From NCBI GenBank assembly GCA_003054695.1, contig QAZA01000010.1, positions 219,284 to 283,283 on the forward strand: a DNA stretch of 64,000 nt. The letters are read 5' to 3'. Made by a program: the position numbers and the translations under genes. This DNA is from Verrucomicrobia bacterium LW23 (GTDB taxonomy: Bacteria; Verrucomicrobiota; Verrucomicrobiia; Methylacidiphilales; UBA1321). The notes beneath the pieces are model-generated. The model did no database searches. It had not been told where the DNA came from and saw nothing but the letters and a program-made list of their open reading frames with translations. Shown in pieces: positions 24,530 to 33,138 of this stretch (position 1 is its first letter; every line of letters begins with the position of its first letter).

Positions 24530-27500
24530 ATGCAGAACGCACCGGAATCCCTTGCAGCTATTGCGGCGTTGTATGAGGCCGACCTGTATCTGCAGGCCTA
24601 TCACGCCTTCCTTAAGCATAAGCCCCTGCGCGACGCGGCTACCACCGACGAGCGACTGATGGCGGCCCGCCTTGCCATGCAGATGGGCGACGACTCCCTG
24701 GCCGACGCCCTGCGGGTGATGGCCCACCGCAAGGATCCCGAAAACCCCCGCGCTATCGCCGCACGCGCCCGCAAAATAGAATCACGCGACGGCGTGCTGC
24801 ACATGTGGGAGTTCCTGCGCGCCAACGAGGCCCTGTGGCGCAAGGCCGAGCCCCGGTACCTGGCGCCGATCCTCGTCCAGTTGGCCGATTGCCACTGCTC
24901 CTACCGCGACTTTTCCGGCGCCCGCGCCCTGCTGGACGAAGCCCGGAAAATCCGCCCGGATCACAAGTGGATCGACGCCGCGCACGTGCGCATCCTGCAG
25001 GACGAAGACCGCATCGCGGAGGCCCTGGAAGCCTCGCGCCCGCTGATGGAAGACCTGGAGACCGGCCGCTATGCCACCCAGTTTGCCGCCGACCTGCTCG
25101 TCAGCCTTAACCGCGACGAGGAGGCCATGGAGATCCTGCGCAACAAGGCCGCGCAGGTGGAGTACTTCGGCATATGGATGCAGCTGGCCGCCCTGTACAG
25201 CGAGCACAAGCGCTTTCCGGAAGCCCTGGACTGCATCCGCAAGGCCGAGTCGATGGCGCCACTGGCAGACAATAGGATGATCCGTATGTTTGCCGCGCAC
25301 AAGTTCGATATCTGTTACGACCTCAACGACTTCGACGGTGCTGTAGCCGAGGGTGCCCACCTCAAAAGCTACTACTACACCCGCATTACGGAGCGCCTGA
25401 AGGAGGGCAAAACCCGCCACCTTACCCGCAAAGTCCTGCCGGTAGGCTTTGTGCGGCAGCACCACGATACCTGCGCACCCGCCACCCTCGCGGCCATCAG
25501 CACCTTTCTGGGCAAGCCCGCCAACCACCTGGAGATCGCCGACGAGATCTGCTACGGCGGCACCCCCTACGAGCTGGAGCGGCGCTGGGCCGTCAAGCAG
25601 GGCTTTGTCGTCCATGAGTTCCGCGTGACGTGGGAGGCCACCGTGGCGCTGATCAACCTCGGCCTGCCGTTCACGCTCTCCACCGTCTTCATGACGACCG
25701 GCCACCTCCAGGCCATCATCGGCTACGACGAGCGGGCCGGCACGCTGATCATGCGCGATCCCAACACGCGACACGAGACGCAGTCCCTGGCGGAAGAGTT
25801 TTTTGAGCAGGAGGCCAGCAACGGCCCCCGCGGCATGGTGCTGGCCCCCCCTCACCTTGCGGACCAGGTTGCCGCCCTTAACCTGCCCGATCTCGCTCTC
25901 TACGAGCATCTTCACAACATTCGCACCGCCCTCAAGGCACACAATCGCCCCCAGGCGGCGGAGCACCTGCGGCAGATGACCGAGCTTGATCCGGCCCACC
26001 GCCTCACCCTCTACGGCCGGCGCGATCTCGCCAACTACGACGTCAACCCGCTGGAGGACCTGGCCGTGGTGGAGGAGCTGCAAAAGCGCTACCCGGACGA
26101 CAACCGCCTGCGCATGCAGCGCTACCACGCGCTCGGCCGGCTGGATCGCACCAAGGAGCAGCTGGCCTACGTGGCCGAGCTTTGCGCGCGCCGCCGCCCG
26201 CACGGCGTTTTTATGCAGGAGTACGCCGATCACCTGGCCTCCGACGCCCGCGAGTCGACCCGGGCCATGCGTATCATCCGCCGCGCTCTTTTCTGCAACT
26301 CTCTGAACACCGGGCACTTGCATACTTATGCCCGGCTGCTGTGGCGGCAGCGGAATTTTGACGAAGCCCTGCTCATCTACTACTTCGCCGCAACCCTCGG
26401 CCAATCCGACGAGGACGCCGCCAGCGCCTACTTCCAGGCCGCCCGACGCGTTGGCAAGCAGGCCGATGCCTTGCAGTTCCTCCGCCGCCGCTGGGATGCC
26501 AACAAAACCAAAAGCGGCGATCCGGCGCAGACGCTTTACAACGCGCTGGACCGCGTTAACCGCCCGCGCGAAGCGATGGAGGTGGTGGAGGAAGCCGTGC
26601 GCCTGCGCCCCGACGACAACAGCTTGCTTCGCTTCGCCGCCGACATCTACGCGCGCCGCGGCGATCATGCCCGCGCCGACGCCCTCATGGCTCAGGCCGA
26701 GCCGATCAGCCACCGCCTGGCCTGGCTGCGCTCCGCCGCGCAGATTGCGCGGTACCGCAGCGACTACGAGGGCGCGATCGCCCGCTGGCGCGAGGTGTTG
26801 GAGCTGCAACCCATGCACGAGGGCGCCCACGACGCACTCTCCGATCTGCTGGAGCGCGTGCAGGGCCCGGGCTCCGGCGCCGCGCATCTCATCGCCGCCT
26901 GCCGCCGCTACCCGGAGAATATTGCGCTGCTGCGCCAGCTCTCCGACATTCTTACGGGCGACGAGCTCTCGCCCGAGCTGAGGAAGGAGGGCGAGGCCGT
27001 CAACCTTCGCCTGTTGGAGCTTCAGCCTAACTACGCGTGGAACTACCGGCAATACGCGCTGTTCCTGTGCCATCGCAAGGATTTTGCGAGGGCCGAGGCC
27101 ATGGCAAAGCAATCCCTGGAGCGCGAGCCGAACAACCCGTTCTCGCATCAGGTCTACGCCCACGTGCTCAAGCGCACCAACCGCATGGACGAAGCCCGCG
27201 CGGAGCTTCGCAAAGCCATTGCGCTGGATGTGGATATGGGCGATTCCATCGAAGCGCTGATAGACTGGGGCCCGACACCGGAGGATAAGCTCAGAGATCT
27301 TGATTTCATCCACCAGGAGCTGATGACGCAGGTGGTTTACGGCAGCGGCCTCTCCTCCTACCGCGATGCCGCCTACCCACACACAGTGCCGGAGGACCTG
27401 CTGTCCACACTCAGAATCCTGGCCAAAAAGCACGCGGATGTATGGGAATCCCACGCCGGCGTGGTTATGCAACTGCGCGATATGGGCCGGCTGGACGAGG

Positions 27501-29623
27501 CGGCCGCCGCCGGCCGCGAGGCCACGGAGCGCTTCCCGCTCGTCAGCAACCTCTGGACGCTGCTCGCCTCGGTGTACATCGCCCGGCAGGAGCCCGAGCG
27601 CGCCCTGGCCGCGCTGAACGAAGCGATGGCCATCACCCCCGCCTGGGGCCTGGTCAGCCGCCGCATCGCCGGCATCCACTCCATGGCCGGCAACTGGGCA
27701 GAGGCCCGCAAGGTGATGGAGACGGCCGTGGCCCGCGCCCCCCTCAGCAGCGAGAACCACGAATCCCTGGCCGGCGTGCTGCGCCGCCTGGGCGAGAAGG
27801 AAAAAGCCTGGGAGCACATCACCCGGGCCGTAAGCGCCAACCCGGATAACTCCGACGCGATGACGGTGCTGTGCGAGCTGGCTGAGGAGCTGAACACGCC
27901 GGAACGCGCCATCGAGTTTGCGCGCACGCTGGCCAAAGAGCGCCCGGGCTCCGCTGTCTGCTGGCTTAACCTGGCGGAGATCCTCTCCCGGCCGGAGGAC
28001 GAAGGGGAGTTTTTCCGCGCCGTCAACAAGGCCATCGATATCAACCCGCGCAGCACGCAGGCCTACGACATGAAAGCCGTGCGCCTGGCGGAGCTGGAGC
28101 TGTGGGACGAAGCCCTGGCCGCCTGCAACGCCCCCGTGTGGGAAGGCAAACCCACCGCGCCCCTGCGCGGCCGCGCCTGCTGGGTATGGGCCAAGCAGGG
28201 CGAAAGGCAACGCGCCATCGACGAGATGGGCCCCGTGCTCCAGGCGTTTCCCGACTACTTTCAAGGCTGGAACTGGCTGGCCGACTGGGCCCACAAGCTG
28301 GACAAGCACGACATCTACCTGGAAGCCGCCAAACGGATGGTGCACCTGGACCCGCGCCACCGTGTGGCCTACGGCTACCTGGCCGCCGGCTACCTGGCCA
28401 AGGAGGAGCCCGAGCCCGACAAGGCGATGGACGCCTTCGAGACCGCCTTTGGGCTCAGTCCGGAGTACGTCTACGCGGCCAACCGCCTCATCCAGATGCA
28501 GCTGGAACGCGGGCTGATGGGCAAAGCGCTCGCCACCCTCAATCGCATCCTCATTCACCGCGAGAACACCGACTTTGCGCGCATCTGTGTGGTGCGCACG
28601 GCCGTGGCCGCCAGCAAAATCACGGACAAAAAGCTGGATATCGACGACAAGACGGAGGCGGGCCCCTTCGAGAAACTTCCCGGCCTGGCCGCCGCCTCCC
28701 GCGCTTTCAAGGAGCTGTGCCCCGATACAGATCGCAACAACGAGATCCGCGAGGCCATTGACCTGATGCTGGGCGCCCGCTACGGGTACGCCGAAACGGC
28801 CCGCACCATCATGCGCGAGTCGCTCAGCGACAAGGAGACATCGCAGGCCGTCGGCTACCACTGGGCCAAAACGTGGGTCGACACCACCTCTCGCGGCTGG
28901 ATGTGGCTTCACCTGGTGGCCGCCGGCAAAACACCCGCCGCCAGCGCCGGCTTCTCCGCACTGCTGGACCGCCTGGCGCGGCACAACGACATGCTTTTCG
29001 TGCTGATCATCTACTGGTGGTTCGGCAAATGGCTGGCGCAGTCCGGCTACTCCTGGGGCAATATGGCCTACGCGCTCACGGCGGGCGGCTTTCACCGCAC
29101 GGCGGAGAAGTGGACGCGCGACTGGCGCCGGCCCGACGCTCGCGCGTGGGCCATTGAGAACCGCGCCGAAGCTCTGCGCGTGCTGGGCCGCTACGAGGAG
29201 GCCTCGGAAGTCTCCCGCTACTGCCTTGCGCCGGAGCGACGCGATCACTCGGCCCGGCTGCACTTTGCGTGGCTGGCGCTGGAGGAGGCGCTAAACGGCA
29301 ATATGGAGCAGGCGCTCAAGGACCTGGAGGAAGGCACGGACGAGTCCTTCACCTACTACTACTTCACCTTCCCCCGCCTGGCCACCGGCTGCATCTTCAA
29401 GGTCTACGACGCCGCACCTGCCGACCGCCTCGCCGCCTTCGAATCCGCCCGCGAACGCCTGCGCGGTGGCTGGCTGCAACTCCGCGGCAAGATGACACGC
29501 GGCCTCACCCCCCTCATCAACGCCACCTACACCCGCACCCTCAAACGCATGCGCAACATAGCCGGCCTCGGCGACGGCACCCTCGCCACGCGCCTCGCGG
29601 ATCAGTTCCCGATCAGCTTCTGA
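24530..29623 (+). CDS. Giant TPR protein with embedded C39-like cysteine peptidase domain
   Basis: A 1697-residue protein read from the ATG at 24530; a GTG at 24485 is also in frame. No signal peptide is visible. Helical TPR-like repeats fill residues about 1-300. A papain-like C39 domain follows, with Gln310, Cys315 (RQHHDTCAPATLAAI), His392 (TGHLQAIIGYD) and Asp410 (MRDPNTRH), which form a complete Gln-Cys-His-Asp site. TPR repeats then run from about 460 to the end, with A-L-G-Y and A-P spacing typical of TPR. C39 domains cut double-glycine leaders when fused to ABC exporters; here the domain sits alone in a repeat scaffold. No exporter or leader peptide gene is adjacent. Confidence 0.85.
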   Translation: MQNAPESLAAIAALYEADLYLQAYHAFLKHKPLRDAATTDERLMAARLAMQMGDDSLADALRVMAHRKDPENPRAIAARARKIESRDGVLHMWEFLRANEALWRKAEPRYLAPILVQLADCHCSYRDFSGARALLDEARKIRPDHKWIDAAHVRILQDEDRIAEALEASRPLMEDLETGRYATQFAADLLVSLNRDEEAMEILRNKAAQVEYFGIWMQLAALYSEHKRFPEALDCIRKAESMAPLADNRMIRMFAAHKFDICYDLNDFDGAVAEGAHLKSYYYTRITERLKEGKTRHLTRKVLPVGFVRQHHDTCAPATLAAISTFLGKPANHLEIADEICYGGTPYELERRWAVKQGFVVHEFRVTWEATVALINLGLPFTLSTVFMTTGHLQAIIGYDERAGTLIMRDPNTRHETQSLAEEFFEQEASNGPRGMVLAPPHLADQVAALNLPDLALYEHLHNIRTALKAHNRPQAAEHLRQMTELDPAHRLTLYGRRDLANYDVNPLEDLAVVEELQKRYPDDNRLRMQRYHALGRLDRTKEQLAYVAELCARRRPHGVFMQEYADHLASDARESTRAMRIIRRALFCNSLNTGHLHTYARLLWRQRNFDEALLIYYFAATLGQSDEDAASAYFQAARRVGKQADALQFLRRRWDANKTKSGDPAQTLYNALDRVNRPREAMEVVEEAVRLRPDDNSLLRFAADIYARRGDHARADALMAQAEPISHRLAWLRSAAQIARYRSDYEGAIARWREVLELQPMHEGAHDALSDLLERVQGPGSGAAHLIAACRRYPENIALLRQLSDILTGDELSPELRKEGEAVNLRLLELQPNYAWNYRQYALFLCHRKDFARAEAMAKQSLEREPNNPFSHQVYAHVLKRTNRMDEARAELRKAIALDVDMGDSIEALIDWGPTPEDKLRDLDFIHQELMTQVVYGSGLSSYRDAAYPHTVPEDLLSTLRILAKKHADVWESHAGVVMQLRDMGRLDEAAAAGREATERFPLVSNLWTLLASVYIARQEPERALAALNEAMAITPAWGLVSRRIAGIHSMAGNWAEARKVMETAVARAPLSSENHESLAGVLRRLGEKEKAWEHITRAVSANPDNSDAMTVLCELAEELNTPERAIEFARTLAKERPGSAVCWLNLAEILSRPEDEGEFFRAVNKAIDINPRSTQAYDMKAVRLAELELWDEALAACNAPVWEGKPTAPLRGRACWVWAKQGERQRAIDEMGPVLQAFPDYFQGWNWLADWAHKLDKHDIYLEAAKRMVHLDPRHRVAYGYLAAGYLAKEEPEPDKAMDAFETAFGLSPEYVYAANRLIQMQLERGLMGKALATLNRILIHRENTDFARICVVRTAVAASKITDKKLDIDDKTEAGPFEKLPGLAAASRAFKELCPDTDRNNEIREAIDLMLGARYGYAETARTIMRESLSDKETSQAVGYHWAKTWVDTTSRGWMWLHLVAAGKTPAASAGFSALLDRLARHNDMLFVLIIYWWFGKWLAQSGYSWGNMAYALTAGGFHRTAEKWTRDWRRPDARAWAIENRAEALRVLGRYEEASEVSRYCLAPERRDHSARLHFAWLALEEALNGNMEQALKDLEEGTDESFTYYYFTFPRLATGCIFKVYDAAPADRLAAFESARERLRGGWLQLRGKMTRGLTPLINATYTRTLKRMRNIAGLGDGTLATRLADQFPISF

Positions 29624-29803
29624 GAAGCGCATTACCTAACGGGATATAAGATCGAGCCCAACCTACGGAGGCGGAGCATGATGAGCATTCCCCTTCTATT
29701 CAGCAGAGTGGACAATTGCTGCGCATTAGGGCAAACTGCAGACAACTTACGACGCTAATCGTTGGCTCGAGAGGCGTTGGAGGCGAATACGGAGACTATA
29801 TCC

Positions 29804-30529
29804 ATGCCCAATCCAGAGAAAATGAGACAGTATTTGACCGCTTTTCTAGCCACTCTCACCGTTGCCGTAGCACTTGTCATGTTCGGCCTCGTATCTCCAT
29901 CCATCGCTCAGGTGAGCGCCGAACGTCAGCAGTCTCTTACTCCCGATGATGTGCTGAAGAGCCTGAAAGAAGGCAATGAGCGATACGCAGACGGCAAAGT
30001 TTCCGATCAAAAAATTACGGCACGCCGAGTCGCCTCTGCACCTTCGCAGCATCCCAAGGCCGTTATTTTATCCTGTCTTGACTCCCGGGTGCCGGTCGAA
30101 CTGGTCTTCGACATGGGAATCGGCGACGTTTTTGTGGGGCGCGTAGCCGGCAACGTTCAGGATACGGATCAAATTGGCTCGATGGAGTTCGCCACCAAGG
30201 TGGCTGGTGCCCGCCTGGTTATGGTACTGGGACATCAACGGTGCGGAGCCGTCGTGGGAGCGATCAACAAGGTCGAGTTGGGGAATCTGACCTCGCTTCT
30301 GGCTAAAATCCGCCCGGCGGTAGAGGCGGTAACAGGATTCGAGCCTGATCAACGCAACTCGAATAATGAAGCCTTTGTCGAAGCGGTAACGAAACAGAGC
30401 GTCAAACTGACGATCGCCAGCATCCGCAAAGGCAGCCCCATTTTGACGGAGTTGGAAAAATCCGGACAGATCAAGATCGTTGGCGGCATTTACGATTTGA
30501 AGTCGGGAAAAGTCGAATTTATCGATTAG
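29804..30529 (+). CDS. Beta-carbonic anhydrase with signal peptide
   Basis: A 241-residue protein. A GGAG ribosome site at 29791-29794 lies nine bases before the ATG at 29804, which decides this start over the in-frame TTG at 29762. Residues 1-36 are a signal peptide (hydrophobic LTAFLATLTVAVALVMFGLV, then SIAQ). Zinc ligands and the catalytic dyad are present: Cys91-x-Asp93-x-Arg95 and His144-x2-Cys147. The enzyme would hydrate CO2 in the periplasm. Beta-class enzymes are mostly cytoplasmic, so an exported form is notable. There is no linked bicarbonate transporter in the window. Confidence 0.9.
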   Translation: MPNPEKMRQYLTAFLATLTVAVALVMFGLVSPSIAQVSAERQQSLTPDDVLKSLKEGNERYADGKVSDQKITARRVASAPSQHPKAVILSCLDSRVPVELVFDMGIGDVFVGRVAGNVQDTDQIGSMEFATKVAGARLVMVLGHQRCGAVVGAINKVELGNLTSLLAKIRPAVEAVTGFEPDQRNSNNEAFVEAVTKQSVKLTIASIRKGSPILTELEKSGQIKIVGGIYDLKSGKVEFID

Positions 30530-30602
30530 GTGTTGCGGGCCCACCCCATGGGCTGGGTCCGCCCCATACTATGCTGCTTTACGCAAGGGATGCCAGAGCA
30601 CG

Positions 30603-30646
30603 AAAAAGGCCCGGGCGCGACGTTTGAGGCGTTGCGGTCCGGGCCT
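30603..30646 (-). terminator. Rho-independent terminator downstream of the hpnH operon
   Basis: On the - strand, AGGCCCGG...CCGGGCCT arms (30639-30646 and 30607-30614) extend inward with further pairs to form a GC-rich hairpin of about 16 bp. It is followed by TTTTT (30603-30607). It lies about 50 bases past the stop of the 138-residue gene, as expected for the end of the hpnH unit. It would also face the convergent carbonic anhydrase gene. Confidence 0.75.
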
Positions 30647-30663
30647 GGATCCGGTGAGGTAAA

Positions 30664-30693
30664 GGGCTGGGAGGGAAAGGGCTGGGAGGGAAA
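30664..30693. repeat. Tandem 15-base duplication
   Basis: GGGCTGGGAGGGAAA occurs twice head to tail at 30664-30678 and 30679-30693, three bases before the stop codon of the - strand gene at 30697. This is a recent slippage product in noncoding sequence. No function is evident. Confidence 0.8.
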
Positions 30694-30696
30694 GGT

Positions 30697-31113
30697 TTAC
30701 AGGTAGCCGCGTTCTTCCAGCTCTTGCTTAAGCGAGTCGGCTTCGGCTTTGCGTTCTTCGTGCTTTTTGGCTACCCAGTTGCGCCAGCTTTTGCCGTTGG
30801 CGGGGTCCTTGCCGGAGAAGGCGATGGCGTTGATCTCCGCGTAGGTAAAGTAACGGGGGGCTTCTTCGCCTTTGACGAAGACGGAGATGCGCGGCGGCTT
30901 GGCGTCGGCTTCGCGGTTGAAGATAAAGGCGGTGAGGGTGGTGCCGTCGGCGAGCGTCAGGGTAACGTCGCCGCGGTAGTCAAAGGCTTTATCAATGCCC
31001 TCGAAGCGGTCTGAATCATTGGCGAAAGTAAAGGCCATGCCCTCCATTGTGGGCAGGTCTTCCGGAATGGCGAAGGTAGCGGCGTTGCTCATGTCGGTCT
31101 TGGACGTCTTCAT
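30697..31113 (-). CDS. Hypothetical 138-residue protein co-transcribed with hpnH
   Basis: A small soluble protein without signal peptide or membrane segment. The middle has a beta-rich stretch (DYRGDVTLTLADGTTLTAFIFNRE, then PRISVFVKG), reminiscent of small barrel domains. The end is strongly charged and helical (KKHEERKAEADSLKQELEERGYL), likely a coiled coil. The gene starts three bases after the hpnH stop, so it is in the same operon. I know no function for it. A role as an HpnH partner or an unrelated passenger are both possible. Confidence 0.75.
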   Translation of the reverse strand: MKTSKTDMSNAATFAIPEDLPTMEGMAFTFANDSDRFEGIDKAFDYRGDVTLTLADGTTLTAFIFNREADAKPPRISVFVKGEEAPRYFTYAEINAIAFSGKDPANGKSWRNWVAKKHEERKAEADSLKQELEERGYL

Positions 31114-31116
31114 TGC

Positions 31117-32130
31117 TTAGCTTGCACCCATCAGCGTGGCGCGTACGGTGCGGCCAAAGCCGGCGAGGGAGCCGAAGGTGTCGTCCACGGCGCTGGGCTC
31201 AAAGCCGCAGTGCACCATGCAGTTTTCGCATTTCTTGTTCTCGCTTTTGTTGCCGTACTTATCCCAGTCGGTTTCCTCGATAAGCTGTTTAAAGGTAGGC
31301 ACATAGCCGTCCTGCAGCAGGTAGCAGGGCTTTTGCCAGCCAAAGATGTTGTAGCAGGGGCTGCCCCACGGCGTGCACTCGTACTCCAGCTTGCCTTGCA
31401 GGAACATCAGGAAGAGGGGCGAGAGGTTGAAGCGCCAGCTCTTCTTGGGGTTTTGCAGGATGGCTTTGAAGAGCTCGCGGGTGCGGTTGCGGCCCAGGAA
31501 GCTGGCCTGGTCGGGCGCCTTCTCGTAGCTGTAGCCGGGGGAGAGCATCATGCCTTCCACGCCCAGTTCCATCATCTGATCAAAGAATTTGCGAACGCGC
31601 TCGGGGTTGGCGCCTTCAAACAGCGTGGTGTTGGTCGTCACGCGGAAGCCGCGCTTCACGGCCTCCTTGATGCCCTCCACGGCAGTGTCGTAGGTGCCGT
31701 CGCGGCACACGGCTTCGTCGTGATCTTCCTTCAGGCCGTCCATGTGCACGGAGAAGGTGAGGTAGGTGCTGGGCGTAAAGAGATCGAGCTTGCGCTTGAG
31801 CAGCAACGCGTTGGTGCACAGGTAGATGTACTTCTTGCGCTTCACCAGGCCGGCCACAATCTGGTCGATCTCGTTGTGGATCAGCGGCTCACCGCCGGGG
31901 ATGCTGACCATCGGCGCGCCGCACTCGTCCGCCGCCGCCCAGCATTGCTCGGGCGTAAGGCGTTTGTTGAGGATGTGATCCGGGTACTGAATTTTACCGC
32001 AGCCGGCGCAGGCCAGGTTGCAGCGAAACAGCGGCTCCAGCATCATGACAAGCGGGTAGCGCTTGCGCCCCATGAGTTTCTGTTTCAGCACGTAGGAGGC
32101 AACTGTCCATGCTTGTTTGATGGGCACCAT
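31117..32130 (-). CDS. hpnH: Adenosyl-hopene transferase HpnH (radical SAM)
   Basis: A 337-residue protein of normal length. The radical SAM cluster motif is CNLACAGC (Cys37, Cys41, Cys44), followed by GGEPL for SAM binding. The C-terminal cysteines include CTPWGSPCYN and CENCMVHCGFEPSAV, characteristic of HpnH. HpnH joins an adenosyl group to diploptene, the first step towards C35 bacteriohopanepolyols, which stiffen membranes. No squalene-hopene cyclase is in the window. The gene is followed by the 138-residue gene after 3 bases. Confidence 0.95.
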   Translation of the reverse strand: MVPIKQAWTVASYVLKQKLMGRKRYPLVMMLEPLFRCNLACAGCGKIQYPDHILNKRLTPEQCWAAADECGAPMVSIPGGEPLIHNEIDQIVAGLVKRKKYIYLCTNALLLKRKLDLFTPSTYLTFSVHMDGLKEDHDEAVCRDGTYDTAVEGIKEAVKRGFRVTTNTTLFEGANPERVRKFFDQMMELGVEGMMLSPGYSYEKAPDQASFLGRNRTRELFKAILQNPKKSWRFNLSPLFLMFLQGKLEYECTPWGSPCYNIFGWQKPCYLLQDGYVPTFKQLIEETDWDKYGNKSENKKCENCMVHCGFEPSAVDDTFGSLAGFGRTVRATLMGAS

Positions 32131-32547
32131 AAAAGTATCAGCGTTGAGCCGCGGTGGCTGGGTGGGCCTGCGGCGAAAAGAAAGGGGAGAGAGGTGTAGT
32201 GAGGGGAAGGGTCTTGGTTAAGCGGGTGACTTTATACACCCGGCCCGCAATGTCAACATCGCGTAAATGCCGACCTGCGAGCGCCTTCGGTAGCGAAGCG
32301 ATACGGGGAAGGCCGGCTCCTGTCCCCGCCCGGCCTGGAAGCCGGGCCGCGCAGCCCGTGGAGATACCAATCGGCAATCAACGGTTTGCGCGGTAAACAG
32401 GAGCAATCTCATCCTCTTCGCCTGACCGAGTGGCGATATTGGACATTCCGCGCCAAATCTCAACAAGAAACTTCAACCCGCCAAAAGGAAGTAGACGGAG
32501 GGCATTTAATACGCTAAACCCTGTGAAATCCCCTCCCCTTCGCACGA
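32131..32547. other. Intergenic region above hpnH
   Basis: 417 bases with no gene I can support, between the hpnH start and the acetyltransferase stop (both - strand), so it must contain the hpnH promoter. It has a perfect 7-bp hairpin GCCCGGC-6-GCCGGGC at 32328-32347, which could end the acetyltransferase transcript, although no T run follows on the - strand. I see no convincing -35/-10 pair. Confidence 0.45.
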
Positions 32548-33093
32548 TCACGTCGCCGTCTCCACAGGCATCGTCATCAGGTGCTCGTCGTAAAGCACGC
32601 CGTGGCTGGAGAATGCCTGCAGATCCGTCCCGTAAATGCGAAAACCCACGGAGATGTAGAGCCGCACCGCCGCGTCCTGCGTCGTCACCACCGTAAGGTT
32701 GACGCGGCGGATGCCCGGCGTGTTGTAGGCACGACGCAAGGCCCTCTGCACCAGGGCCCGGCCAAAGCCTTTGCCCCGGCAGTCCGGCCACACGTAAAGC
32801 CCGGCCAGGTAGGCGCGATGCTTCTCGTTGGCGGCCGAGTAGCGCGAGAATCGGACGATCCCGACCAGCTCGCAGCCGTCGTTAAACGCGCCGAAATAGC
32901 AGCGGTCCAGGCTCTCCCGAAGGCGTTCCCGCGTCTCGGCCAGGCCGGGCTCGTCCTCCGGCAAGGCGCCGAACGCCGGCGGTTGCTCGTACAGCGCGCG
33001 CATCCTCAGGGCGCGGTACGGCTCGGCATCATCCGGCGTCAGGACGCGGATGCTGCCCTGCGCAAGCCGAACGGTGGGGGGCCTTGCGTGCAC
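32548..33093 (-). CDS. GNAT-family N-acetyltransferase
   Basis: A 181-residue protein with a GTG start at 33093 and AAGGAG directly upstream. The GNAT fold is clear. AYLAGLYVWPDCRGKGFGRALVQRAL contains the acetyl-CoA pyrophosphate loop (CRGKGFG), and the later NLTVVTTQDAAVRLYISVGFRIYG gives motif B (A-x-x-LY-x-x-x-GF). The substrate could be an amine, an amino acid or a protein N-terminus. It sits between hpnH and the bpX-like gene without clear functional linkage. Confidence 0.88.
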   Translation of the reverse strand: MHARPPTVRLAQGSIRVLTPDDAEPYRALRMRALYEQPPAFGALPEDEPGLAETRERLRESLDRCYFGAFNDGCELVGIVRFSRYSAANEKHRAYLAGLYVWPDCRGKGFGRALVQRALRRAYNTPGIRRVNLTVVTTQDAAVRLYISVGFRIYGTDLQAFSSHGVLYDEHLMTMPVETAT

Positions 33094-33138
33094 TCCTTAC
33101 AGTAAGCCCGCGGCGCAGCAATTGCAAAGCGCTTTGCG

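Noticed and set aside
24782..29263. A 1493-codon open frame on the - strand opposite the TPR protein
   Set aside because: GC-rich third positions open the antisense frame. It lacks a coherent domain, while the + strand has TPR repeats and a full C39 active site.
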